From positions 1 through 31,236 of the forward strand of contig CAZMGT010000047.1 in NCBI GenBank assembly GCA_964565895.1: 31,236 nt of DNA, given 5' to 3'. This DNA comes from CAZMGT01 sp964565895. GTDB taxonomy: Bacteria; Armatimonadota; Zipacnadia; UBA1398; CAZMGT01. A model generated the notes under the pieces. It ran no database searches, was not told the DNA's origin, and was given only the letters and a program-made list of their open reading frames with translations. The position numbers were made by a program, and so were the translations under genes. Shown here piece after piece: positions 16,041-22,826 of the stretch (positions are counted from its first letter, which is position 1; every line of letters begins with the position of its first letter).

Positions 16041-16880
16041 CTAGAGCTCGAAGATGGCGTCCATCGCCGCCGAGGTGCCGTAGATTATGCGCTCGGGCTT
16101 GTGCTTATACGGCGGGAGCATCTCCGCGGCCACCCAGCCGTCGTAGCCCACCTCGCGCAAGGCACTCATTACCGCCGGCCAGTTTACGTCGCCGGCGAGC
16201 AAGTCGACAAACCCCTGGGGAAAGCCCCCATCGCGCCGATAGTCCTTAAAGTGCACGCGCTTAATCCGCCGCCCGAGGATCTTTATCCAGTGCTCCGGAT
16301 AGCCGAACTTCACAACGTTGCCCACGTCGAAATACGCCCCCACCCAGGGGCTGCCTATCTCGTCAACAAACCGCGCAAACTCCAGCGGCGAAAGCAAAAA
16401 CATGTTCCACACGTTCTCCAAGGCAATATAAACCTCGTTTTCCGCCGCCGTTTGGGCAAGCTCGCGGATCGCCTCCGCGGCCCTCTCCCAAACGACATCG
16501 TAGGGCGCCCCTTGCTCCGGCGGCTCCCAGAGCATGCCCACCAGCCCGGGAACGACGAGCACGGCGTCCGTCCCCAGGGCGCGCGCCGTGCGGATGAGCT
16601 TTTTGCCGATCTCCAGCGCCGAGGCGCGGACGTTCTCATCGTCCGCAGTCAGCGGAGTGGCCCAGAACAGGCCGGTGGCTAGAGAACTAATCTCCAAGCC
16701 GGCGTCGGCTACTGTGGCGCGAATTTTCTCAAGCTCCTCCGCGCTTGCATCAAGCGACAGCTCGCCCTCGTCGGCGAGCGCCAGCTCGATCCCTTCAAAC
16801 CCGGCGTCTTTGGCCAAAGCAACGCAGTCGGCGATGGGCATTTCGGGCGGGAACGACCAAATGTTAATGCTCTTTCTCAA
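16041..16880 (-). CDS. Sugar phosphate isomerase/epimerase (UlaE/hexulose-phosphate-isomerase-like)
   Basis: 279 residues from TTG at 16880, with GGGGGTG about 8 nt upstream. Barrel features: GFEGIELALADEGEL, EVYIALENVWN (ligand Glu), WVGAYFDVGNVV (ligand Asp), RVHFKDYRR (ligand His) and WVAAEMLPP (final Glu), all placed as in L-ribulose-5-phosphate 3-epimerase/hexulose-6-phosphate isomerase proteins of the xylose-isomerase-like clan. It is the first gene of an operon with the fused ECF transporter 34 nt downstream and EcfT. That context is odd for a sugar isomerase and may mean that the transporter moves a sugar-like or cyclitol micronutrient, or only that the gene shares a promoter. It is divergent from the PK-C-like gene (about 158 bp apart). 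Confidence 0.87.
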   Translation of the reverse strand: MRKSINIWSFPPEMPIADCVALAKDAGFEGIELALADEGELSLDASAEELEKIRATVADAGLEISSLATGLFWATPLTADDENVRASALEIGKKLIRTARALGTDAVLVVPGLVGMLWEPPEQGAPYDVVWERAAEAIRELAQTAAENEVYIALENVWNMFLLSPLEFARFVDEIGSPWVGAYFDVGNVVKFGYPEHWIKILGRRIKRVHFKDYRRDGGFPQGFVDLLAGDVNWPAVMSALREVGYDGWVAAEMLPPYKHKPERIIYGTSAAMDAIFEL

Positions 16881-17038
16881 CGTGCGGCACCCCCGGCTTG
16901 GTTGCGCGGATTGCCCGTGCGTTTTGCCTGGCGAGTTCTATAAAACGCGCGCCAAAACCTGCCGAGCAACAGCCCTAAAAGGAACAACGCCGCGTCGCGC
17001 GGAAGTAACCAGCTAGCTTGCACGGGGGAGGAGAGGCG

Positions 17039-17608
17039 ATGATCGAGCGCACGCTGCTGCTCTTTGAAAAACCGGGGCCGGAGAACACCGAAGCCACCCT
17101 TCGCGCCGCCGCTGAGCGCGCCGAGGTTTTGGGTATAGAGCAGGTCGTCCTCGCCTCGACCACGGGCGACACAGCAATCCGCGCCGCGGAAATCCTCGAC
17201 GCAAGCAAGCGGAAGATCATTGCCGTCACTCTCGCCGCCGGCCTGTGGGAAAAGTATGAGCCGCCTGACCCAGAGAAGATCGCGCGGGCGCGCGCCGCCG
17301 GCGTGCATGTGCTTACCGCGACGCATTCGCTCATGGGAAACATCGAGTCCGCCATTCGCGACAAGTTCGGTAGCCTTCCCCCGGGCGAGCTGCTTGCCCA
17401 CGCCTACTATCGGCTAAGCCAAGGGTTTAAGGTCGCCGTCGAGGTCGTGCTCATGGCCGCCGACGCCGGCCTGCTTAACATGGAGCGCGAGGTAATCGGC
17501 ATCGGCGGGACAAACTCCGGCGCGGACACGGCGGTCGTCATGACCCCTGCCTATTCGGTGAGTTTCTTTAGCTGCAACATCTGCGAGATAATCGCCATGC
17601 CTCGCTAG
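17039..17608 (+). CDS. Stand-alone pyruvate-kinase C-terminal-domain-like protein
   Basis: 189 residues from ATG at 17039 after GGGGGAGGAGAGG. The chain keeps the pattern of the pyruvate kinase alpha/beta (C-terminal, allosteric) domain as found in a free-standing family of unknown function: TLLLFEKPGPENTEATL at the start, QVVLASTTGDTAIRAA, ARAAGVHVLTATHSLMGNIE, a glycine-rich GIGGTNSGADTAVVM and a C-terminal ICEIIAMPR. No catalytic barrel of pyruvate kinase is present, so it is not a pyruvate kinase. The family is thought to bind a phosphorylated ligand, which is inference. It sits 92 nt before the AMP-ligase-like gene on the same strand and divergent from the isomerase/ECF operon. An AT-rich TATAAA at 16939-16944 might be a -10 box, with no good -35. 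Confidence 0.8.
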   Translation: MIERTLLLFEKPGPENTEATLRAAAERAEVLGIEQVVLASTTGDTAIRAAEILDASKRKIIAVTLAAGLWEKYEPPDPEKIARARAAGVHVLTATHSLMGNIESAIRDKFGSLPPGELLAHAYYRLSQGFKVAVEVVLMAADAGLLNMEREVIGIGGTNSGADTAVVMTPAYSVSFFSCNICEIIAMPR

Positions 17609-17699
17609 CGCAGGCGCAGGGCGTCGCTTGCCCGAGGCGGAACATTGTTGTCCTGGGCCGGCGCGTTCTGGCTCACCCTGGGTTTGCGGAGTGGATGCG

Positions 17700-19238
17700 A
17701 TGAGTGGACTTAGCCCGCGGCATTTGCTCGACGTTTGGGAGGCGGTCGTCGCCAAGTTCCCGCGCAAGACGGCGGCGATCTACGAGGATCGCTACTATAG
17801 CTATCGCGAGCTCGACGAGCTCACCGACCTTCTCGCGGCGTTTTTGCACCGCAAGTGGGGCGTGAGCAAGGGCGAGACGGTGGCCATTGCCATGCCCAAC
17901 TGCATTGAGTTTGTCCTCAGCTACTGGGCGACGATAAAGCTCGGGGCGATCGTCGTGCCCATTAACACCCGCCTGCGCGACGCTGAGATGCGCTATGTCG
18001 TGGAGAACAGCGCGGCGCGGGTGTTGCTCAGCCACAGCGCGGTGTGGGGCGCGGTGGCCGACGCCGCGCAGCGCGCGGGGAACATCGAGCACATCGCCGT
18101 GGCCGGCGAGCGGGTGGGGGAGGGGCTAATGCCCTTTTCCGCGCTGCTCGAGCACGAGCTGCCCCTCGCTCCCCGGCCGGAGCTGGCGCCGGAGGACATC
18201 GGCGTGGTCGCCTATACCTCGGGCACGACGGGCCAGCCCAAAGGGGCGATCATGACCCACGACAATCTCCTGTTTAACCTGCGCATCACCTGCCTCTGCT
18301 TCAGCGCGCGGCATGAGGACCGGCACCTGCTCGTCGTCCCCGTGTTTCACGCCACCGCGGTATACAGCCTTCTCCCCAGCTCGGCCTATCTCGGGGCGAC
18401 GCTAGTCATTGCCCCGCGGCCCAACGTGCGCGAGATCGTCGAGCTGATCGAGAAGCACCGCGCGACAACGTTCATCGGCGTGCCCACGATCTTTCATTTC
18501 CTCACGCAGTTGCGCGACCTCGAGCGGCGCGATCTCTCCTCGCTGCGGCTCATCGCCTACGCGGGGGCGGTGATGCCCGAGCGGACGATTCGCGCGCTGC
18601 GCGAGAAGTTTCCCTGGGTCGCCCTACACAACTTTTTCGGCCTTACGGAAACGATCTCCCAAACGCACGTCCTGCCCAGCGAGGATGCCCTGGAGCGCGC
18701 AGACTCGGTGGGTAAGCTCCTGCCCGAGGTGGGGATGATGATCGCCGACGAGCAAGGCAACCCCCTTCCTCCGGGCGAGGTGGGCGAGCTGTGCTTCCGC
18801 CAGGAGAACGTCATCTCCGGCTATTGGCGCCAGCCTGGGCTGCTCGAGCAGTCGCTCCGCAACGGCTGGTTTCACACGGGCGACTTGGCGATGGTTGACG
18901 AAGATGGCTACCTCTACCTAAAGGGGCGGAAAAAGGAGCTGATTATCGTCGCCGGCGAGAACGTCTACGCGCCGGAGGTGGAGAACGTTATCCTCACGCA
19001 CGACAAGGTGCTCGAGGTCGCCGTCGTCGGCGTCGAGGCCACCGGTCCGCGAGCGTACCTCGGGGAGCTGGTCAAGGCCGTCGTCGTCCCCGTACAGGGG
19101 GCGAAGCTTACCGAGGCTGAGATAAAGCGGCACTGCGCCGAGCGGCTGGCGAGCTACAAGGTGCCCCAGATCGTCGAGTTCCGCAGCTCGCTTCCCCGCA
19201 ACCCCTCGGGCAAGGTGCTCAAGCGCGAGCTTGTCTGA
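17700..19238 (+). CDS. AMP-binding acyl-CoA synthetase/ligase
   Basis: 512 residues from ATG at 17700; GGAG lies about 8 nt upstream, and a start at 17628 would add unconserved Cys- and Pro-rich residues. ANL superfamily motifs are complete: YTSGTTGQPKGAIMTH at 172-187 (ATP loop), FFGLTET (aromatic substrate-adenylate motif), HTGDLAMVDEDGYLYLKGR starting at about 392 with D395 (ATP ribose), and the catalytic lysine K505 in NPSGKVLKREL. The reaction forms an acyl-adenylate, then an acyl-CoA thioester, in the cytoplasm. The acceptor is a fatty, aromatic or other carboxylic acid; the family group is closest to long-chain/aryl CoA ligases. It follows the PK-C-like gene and precedes a Gfo/Idh/MocA oxidoreductase by 33 nt, so an operon is likely. 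Confidence 0.93.
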   Translation: MSGLSPRHLLDVWEAVVAKFPRKTAAIYEDRYYSYRELDELTDLLAAFLHRKWGVSKGETVAIAMPNCIEFVLSYWATIKLGAIVVPINTRLRDAEMRYVVENSAARVLLSHSAVWGAVADAAQRAGNIEHIAVAGERVGEGLMPFSALLEHELPLAPRPELAPEDIGVVAYTSGTTGQPKGAIMTHDNLLFNLRITCLCFSARHEDRHLLVVPVFHATAVYSLLPSSAYLGATLVIAPRPNVREIVELIEKHRATTFIGVPTIFHFLTQLRDLERRDLSSLRLIAYAGAVMPERTIRALREKFPWVALHNFFGLTETISQTHVLPSEDALERADSVGKLLPEVGMMIADEQGNPLPPGEVGELCFRQENVISGYWRQPGLLEQSLRNGWFHTGDLAMVDEDGYLYLKGRKKELIIVAGENVYAPEVENVILTHDKVLEVAVVGVEATGPRAYLGELVKAVVVPVQGAKLTEAEIKRHCAERLASYKVPQIVEFRSSLPRNPSGKVLKRELV

Positions 19239-19271
19239 GCGAGCGCAACTTTCGCCAAAGGAGTTTTGCCC

Positions 19272-20327
19272 ATGGCTAAGATCGGAGTTGCCGTCCTGGG
19301 CTATGCCCACGGTCACGTCACCGTCTACTCCAAGCAAATTATGGGGTTCGACGACTTTCAGCTTGTCGCCTGCTGGGACCACGACGAACAGCGGGGGAGG
19401 GAAAGCGCGGAGCAGTTCGGCATCGCCTACTCCCCGCATATCGAAGACGTCGTGGGCCGGGACGACGTGCAGTTGTGCATTGTGGGCGCGGAGACCAACC
19501 GCCATGCGGACTGCGTCGTGGCCGCCGCCGAGGCGGGCAAGGATGTCATTTTGCAAAAACCCATGGCGCTTACCCTGGCCGATTGCGACCGCATTATCGA
19601 AGCTGTCGAGCGCGCGGGAATTTGGTTCTCCCTGGCCTTTCAAATGCGCTACGATCCGGTGAACATTAAGATGAAGGAGCTGTGCGACTCCGGGGCCATC
19701 GGCCGGGTGGGGATCGTCCGTCGGCGGCACTGCCTCAACCTGCTGTTTAACCCCAACTTCGGCAAGGGGCGCACGGCGTGGCACATCGACCCCGAGCAAA
19801 ACCTGGGCATGTGGATGGACGACGCAAGCCACGCCGCGGATTGGCTGTATTGGATGCTCGGCGAGCCAACAAGCGTCGTCGCGGAGATCGACAACGTGCT
19901 CACCTCGCACGCGCCGGACGACACGGGGATGGCCATCTTTCGCTTCCGCGGGGGAGAGATGGGCTTTTTGTTCAACAGCTCCGTCGTCTGGACGAGCGAG
20001 AACACCGTGGAGATCTACGGCGACAAGGGCGTAATCATCGAGAACTTCGGCGACGGCCCCTCGTGCTTTATCCCCCCGCCGCCGGGGGCGATCATGCTTA
20101 AGATGTTTCAAATCGACAAAAAAGACGAGGGGTGGCAGATAATCCCCGCGGTAATCCCCAAGAGCCAGGGCGAGCGCATCGCCAACGTCGCGCGCAACAT
20201 CCTCGACGAGTACAAGCAGGGCAAGGTGCAGGTAAGCGCGCGGGAGGGGAAGATTAGCACGGCGATGATCCTCGGCGCGTATGAAAGCGCGCGCCAGGGC
20301 CGGCGCATCGCCCTGCCGCTGGAGTAG
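19272..20327 (+). CDS. Gfo/Idh/MocA family NAD(P)-dependent oxidoreductase
   Basis: 351 residues from ATG at 19272 (AGGAG 8 nt upstream; the TTG two codons earlier is less good). The N-terminal Rossmann start IGVAVLGYAHGHV (4-16) binds NAD(P). Q95-K96-P97 in ILQKPMAL corresponds to the family EKP motif, with Gln replacing Glu but the catalytic-site Lys kept. WMDDASHAADWLYW at 181-194 holds the conserved Asp and His of the active site. The C-terminal domain is the usual beta sheet. These enzymes oxidise or reduce hydroxyl groups of sugars, cyclitols or amino sugars. It is the last gene of a three-gene run with the PK-C-like and CoA-ligase genes and the stop is followed by 246 bp without a gene. 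Confidence 0.92.
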   Translation: MAKIGVAVLGYAHGHVTVYSKQIMGFDDFQLVACWDHDEQRGRESAEQFGIAYSPHIEDVVGRDDVQLCIVGAETNRHADCVVAAAEAGKDVILQKPMALTLADCDRIIEAVERAGIWFSLAFQMRYDPVNIKMKELCDSGAIGRVGIVRRRHCLNLLFNPNFGKGRTAWHIDPEQNLGMWMDDASHAADWLYWMLGEPTSVVAEIDNVLTSHAPDDTGMAIFRFRGGEMGFLFNSSVVWTSENTVEIYGDKGVIIENFGDGPSCFIPPPPGAIMLKMFQIDKKDEGWQIIPAVIPKSQGERIANVARNILDEYKQGKVQVSAREGKISTAMILGAYESARQGRRIALPLE

Positions 20328-20573
20328 GTTTTGCCCCGAGGGGTGGGCTCTCGCCAGCGCCTTCGCTCCGCAGGCGCCGAGCGGTGGGCCTTCTGGCCTG
20401 CCGCAGGGGCGACGGGGCCGCGCTTTGCTCGCGCATAGGAGAAAAGGGCAGCGATCGGCGCAGCCCTTGCCCCGCGCCGGCGGCGGCTCTGCCGAAAACC
20501 CTGGGCGCCTCCCGCTTCGCCCCGCCTTCGCGCCACGCGGACGGCTGCTTTGCGCTTTGCTCTTTTGCGCCGG
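20328..20573 (+). other. Gene-free, GC-rich stretch ahead of the RNA-like locus
   Basis: No frame with coding character, ribosome site or homology was found in either direction. Short GC hairpins such as CCCC-GA-GGGG near 20335 and an imperfect palindrome around 20446-20466 occur, but without T-tracts, so no intrinsic terminator is claimed. Confidence 0.5.
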
Positions 20574-20603
20574 TTGACAGGCCCCAAAGCGCGGGGGTAC
20601 GAT
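20574..20603 (+). promoter_or_regulatory. Sigma-70-type promoter driving the hairpin-rich RNA locus
   Basis: TTGACA at 20574-20579 is a perfect -35 box; TACGAT at 20598-20603 is a good -10 box, 18 nt apart. The start of transcription would be near 20610, directly before the AAGGAGGT site and the consecutive hairpins, and about 265 nt ahead of the lipoprotein start codon. Confidence 0.7.
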
Positions 20604-20609
20604 GCGCGC

Positions 20610-20800
20610 AGACTGGGGAAGGAGGTGGTCCAGATTTCTAAAACGGGCAACAGTCGAGGTGGCTGCAGGGGGTAACCTGCGGCAGCTCGATCGGTGACCT
20701 CCAATCCACGGCAGTCACCGCTGCGCGAGGCCAACGCCGCTGGTCTCGCGCGGCTTGCTAAACGACAAGCTAGGCTCTCTGTGCAAGAGGCCCCGCTGCC
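20610..20800 (+). ncRNA. Candidate structured RNA or leader with five consecutive hairpins
   Basis: After the promoter, the strand folds by eye into: P1 20654-20690 (TCGAG/CTCGA outer 5 bp, then GCTGCAGG/CCTGCGGC 8 bp with a GGGTAA loop); P2 20692-20720 (CGGTGAC/GTCACCG, 7 bp, 15-nt loop); P3 20723-20751 (11 bp with one G-T, 7-nt loop); P4 20753-20770 (GCTTG/CAAGC); P5 20773-20792 (GGC-CTCT/AGAG-GCC with a bulged T). ACCTCC at 20697-20702 is complementary to GGAGGT at 20621-20626, so the AAGGAGGT (20619-20626) could be masked. The density of stems in about 140 nt exceeds what is seen elsewhere between genes. It does not match riboswitch, tmRNA, SRP or RNase P cores that I know. Ends are approximate, and no terminator is visible. 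Confidence 0.55.
20634..20675 (+). CDS. Possible 13-codon ATT-start leader peptide (uncertain)
   Basis: AAGGAGGT (20619-20626), a perfect complement to the 16S 3' tail, is followed 7 nt later by ATT and 13 codons ending TAA at 20673, inside the P1 loop. ATT is a known rare start (as in infC). The peptide would read (M)SKTGNSRGGCRG. The evidence is spacing alone; the AAGGAGGT could instead be a structural part of the RNA. Confidence 0.25.
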   Translation: MSKTGNSRGGCRG

Positions 20801-20812
20801 TGGCGCAGGAAC

Positions 20813-20839
20813 TTGCCATTATTCAGTCCGTCGTACAAT
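20813..20839 (+). promoter_or_regulatory. Possible second promoter for the lipoprotein gene
   Basis: TTGCCA at 20813-20818 and TACAAT at 20834-20839 (5 of 6 consensus) are 15 nt apart, shorter than ideal. A start near 20846 would give a short leader with GGGGAGG at 20856-20862 before the ATG at 20873. Confidence 0.4.
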
Positions 20840-20872
20840 TGGGATCGCGGCAGGCGGGGAGGCGATGGAAAA

Positions 20873-21358
20873 ATGCGCCGCCGGCTAATGGTCTTCTGTG
20901 CCCTGTGCGCTTGTTTAGGGGCAGTGGCCGCTCTCGCCGGCTGCCCGCTGACTAGCGAAGTTTATATTAACAACTTTCCCCTCGACGGCGAGATCGTCTC
21001 GCGCAACGCCGCGGTGTGGGTGGACCTTAACCCGCACTCCGCGCGGGTGACGGAGTTCGCCCTCTATCAGCTCAGCGGCGGCCAGTCCATCCTCGTCCCC
21101 GTGCGCAGCTACCGCGATCCGGATACGAACGAATATCTCTTCTGCCCCGTGAACAACCTCGACCCGTTTTCCGACTACGAGGTCTACCTGGAGGTTAACG
21201 GGACGGAGATTTTTACGTGGAGCTTCCGCACCGACGCGAGCTTCGACGGCAGCCCCGATGTCTGCTATTACATCACGCCCTGGGGAACGGGCTGCGAAAC
21301 AGACATTGCCATGCGCTTTTGGCTGTGGGGTGCGGCCTCTGCCGAGCGCCAGCAATAG
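20873..21358 (+). CDS. Small lipoprotein with Ig-like beta-sandwich domain
   Basis: 161 residues from ATG at 20873 (GGGGAGG 10 nt upstream). A basic start and hydrophobic stretch lead to a lipobox LAGC with lipidation Cys24, so the mature protein is anchored to a membrane and faces outwards. The rest reads as a beta-strand-rich domain: VYINNFPLDGEIVSRNAAVW, ARVTEFALYQLSGG, LDPFSDYEVYLEV and TWSFRTD, the last part resembling the Big-type 'W.F.T' ending of Ig-like domains. The tail GTGCETDIAMRFW and a few cysteines are unassigned. No enzyme motif is seen. It lies downstream of the hairpin-rich locus and ahead of an isomerase on the same strand with 134 nt between. A structural or binding role is likely. 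Confidence 0.75.
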   Translation: MRRRLMVFCALCACLGAVAALAGCPLTSEVYINNFPLDGEIVSRNAAVWVDLNPHSARVTEFALYQLSGGQSILVPVRSYRDPDTNEYLFCPVNNLDPFSDYEVYLEVNGTEIFTWSFRTDASFDGSPDVCYYITPWGTGCETDIAMRFWLWGAASAERQQ

Positions 21359-21492
21359 GCGCGCAGAGGCGGTATCGCCCGCGGCGTTTTCTCTCGCGGA
21401 GAAGGTAGTTGCGGCTTGGGCCGGGAACCGTTTGCTCGGCTCGCCGAAGTATACAACGCCGACATTTGCGTGGCATATACGGGGAGGTCAAA

Positions 21493-22638
21493 ATGGCGCT
21501 AATTGACCTGCGCAAACAGGCAAAGCGAAGAAGCCCGGCGGCGCTCGTTAAGCACCTCAAGGAGTTTTCGCTCGAGCTAAAGTTCTCCGCCGGCGTGTGG
21601 TACTTCGCCCCCGGGGGCGGGAGGTTCCACGACCGCTACGTGGACCCGATGACCATGGAGGAGATCCTAGAAACGGCGGCGCCCCTGAGAAAATACGGCC
21701 TGTGCGGGCTCGAAGCCCACTATCCCAACGAGGTTAATGAGGATAACCTCGACCTGTTCCGCGACTTTGCCCAGGCCACCGGAATCCGCCTGATCACCGT
21801 TGTCCCGAACCTGTTTTTCGAACGGGATTTCGAATGGGGCTCCCTCTCCTCGCCTATCCCGCGCGTGCGGCGCAAGGCCATCGAACGGACGAAAATTGCC
21901 CTCCAGCTAAACAAGGAGCTAAAGACGGACTTCGCCATCGTCTGGCCGGGGATCGACGGCTACGAGAACCCGTTCGGGATAGACCTCGTCGCCGCGCGCG
22001 ACCGCTTCTGCGACGGCCTGGCTGAGGCGATGGATGCCGTGCCCGGGGTGCGCGTCGCCGAGGAGCCCAAGCCCTACGAGCCCCGGGGGAAGATCCTCTA
22101 CGGCACGACCGCGGAGGGCCTGCTCATGGCCATGAAGGTGGAATCGAAGCTCCGCGCGCCGGCAAATGTCCGCGCGCTCGAGCGCGGCCACGCTATGGTT
22201 TGTCTAAACCCCGAGGTAGGGCACGTGCTCATGGGCTATGAGGACCTGCCCTATGCGTTTAGCCTGGTTATGGAATACGGCCGGCTGGCGCATACGCACT
22301 GGAACAGCCAGCCCCTGGGCAACTACGACCAAGACCTTAACGTAGGGGTCGTCTCGCCGGAGCAGGCCGAGGCCGCGCTGTATGTGCTTAAGATGTACGG
22401 CTATCAGGGGTATTTCGGCATCGACATTAACCCCGAGCGCATGCCCGTGCAGCGCGCGTTGATTAACTGCATGGACGCGCTAAAGGCCATGAACGAGCGC
22501 ATCGACAGCCTCGACCACGAGGCGATTATCGAGTGCACGACAAGGCCCCATGAAAACCGCGGGGTGCTTGAGGCGCTGCTCATTCGCGCGCGTTATCCGC
22601 GGGCGAAGAAGCTCTCGCCGCTGCCGCGGGCGAAATAG
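21493..22638 (+). CDS. Rhamnose-isomerase-like sugar isomerase (xylose isomerase clan)
   Basis: 381 residues from ATG at 21493 preceded by GGGGAGGTCAAA. Signature stretches of the larger isomerase group (L-rhamnose isomerase, RhaI-like, and relatives): FAPGGGRFHDRY, GLEAHYPNEV, VRVAEEPKPYEPRG (first ligand Glu), CLNPEVGHVLMG (Asp/Glu-His region), AHTHWNSQPLGNYDQDLNVG (ligand His and Asp), and YFGIDINPERM (final Asp). The enzyme would need Mn2+ or Co2+ to interconvert aldose and ketose, in the cytoplasm. The exact sugar (rhamnose, lyxose, allose or other) is not determinable. It has its own ribosome site but no clear promoter; an intrinsic terminator follows about 92 bp after the stop. Together with the four smaller TIM-barrel proteins it gives the segment a strong sugar-isomerisation theme. 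Confidence 0.88.
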   Translation: MALIDLRKQAKRRSPAALVKHLKEFSLELKFSAGVWYFAPGGGRFHDRYVDPMTMEEILETAAPLRKYGLCGLEAHYPNEVNEDNLDLFRDFAQATGIRLITVVPNLFFERDFEWGSLSSPIPRVRRKAIERTKIALQLNKELKTDFAIVWPGIDGYENPFGIDLVAARDRFCDGLAEAMDAVPGVRVAEEPKPYEPRGKILYGTTAEGLLMAMKVESKLRAPANVRALERGHAMVCLNPEVGHVLMGYEDLPYAFSLVMEYGRLAHTHWNSQPLGNYDQDLNVGVVSPEQAEAALYVLKMYGYQGYFGIDINPERMPVQRALINCMDALKAMNERIDSLDHEAIIECTTRPHENRGVLEALLIRARYPRAKKLSPLPRAK

Positions 22639-22729
22639 GCCAAGCCAGGCGCCGCCGTCTCGCTGGCGGAGGGCGCCTGTTGCGGCAAAGCAAAGCTAGG
22701 GTAGGGGACGGGTTCTCCATATAGGGCCC

Positions 22730-22761
22730 TCGCCGGCGGCAAGGCTGCCGGCGAACTTTTT
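22730..22761 (+). terminator. Intrinsic terminator downstream of the isomerase gene
   Basis: TCGCCGGCGGC pairs with GCTGCCGGCGA (11 bp, one G-T pair) around an AAG loop, followed by ACTTTTTG. The T-tract lies on the plus-strand side only, so it ends transcription from the 21493 gene rather than from the minus-strand gene at 22827. Confidence 0.8.
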
Positions 22762-22826
22762 GCGCAAGACGCCCCCGGGGCCAACGCTTCCTTGCCCTGG
22801 CAGTTGCCCCGGCCGAGGCTAGGAGG

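Noticed and set aside
16924..16944. TTGCCT and TATAAA as a promoter for the PK-C-like gene
   Set aside because: The boxes are only 9 nt apart, too close for a sigma-70 promoter.
18918..20111. Minus-strand frame over the CoA ligase and oxidoreductase
   Set aside because: It lies opposite genes with full catalytic motifs and has no ribosome site or motif of its own.
20619..20640. Fragment of a 16S rRNA gene or tmRNA because of AAGGAGGTGGTCCAG
   Set aside because: No other 16S helices, and none of the tmRNA tRNA-like ends or SRP/RNase P core sequences, are found in the flanking bases.
20640..20660. HDV-like ribozyme because of GGGCAACA
   Set aside because: The double-pseudoknot pairing and cleavage-site layout could not be drawn from the surrounding bases.
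20755..20955. Plus-strand frame LLNDKLGSLC... through the RNA locus and lipoprotein start
   Set aside because: It has no ribosome site or good start and runs out of frame into the lipoprotein gene; the stems explain the sequence better.
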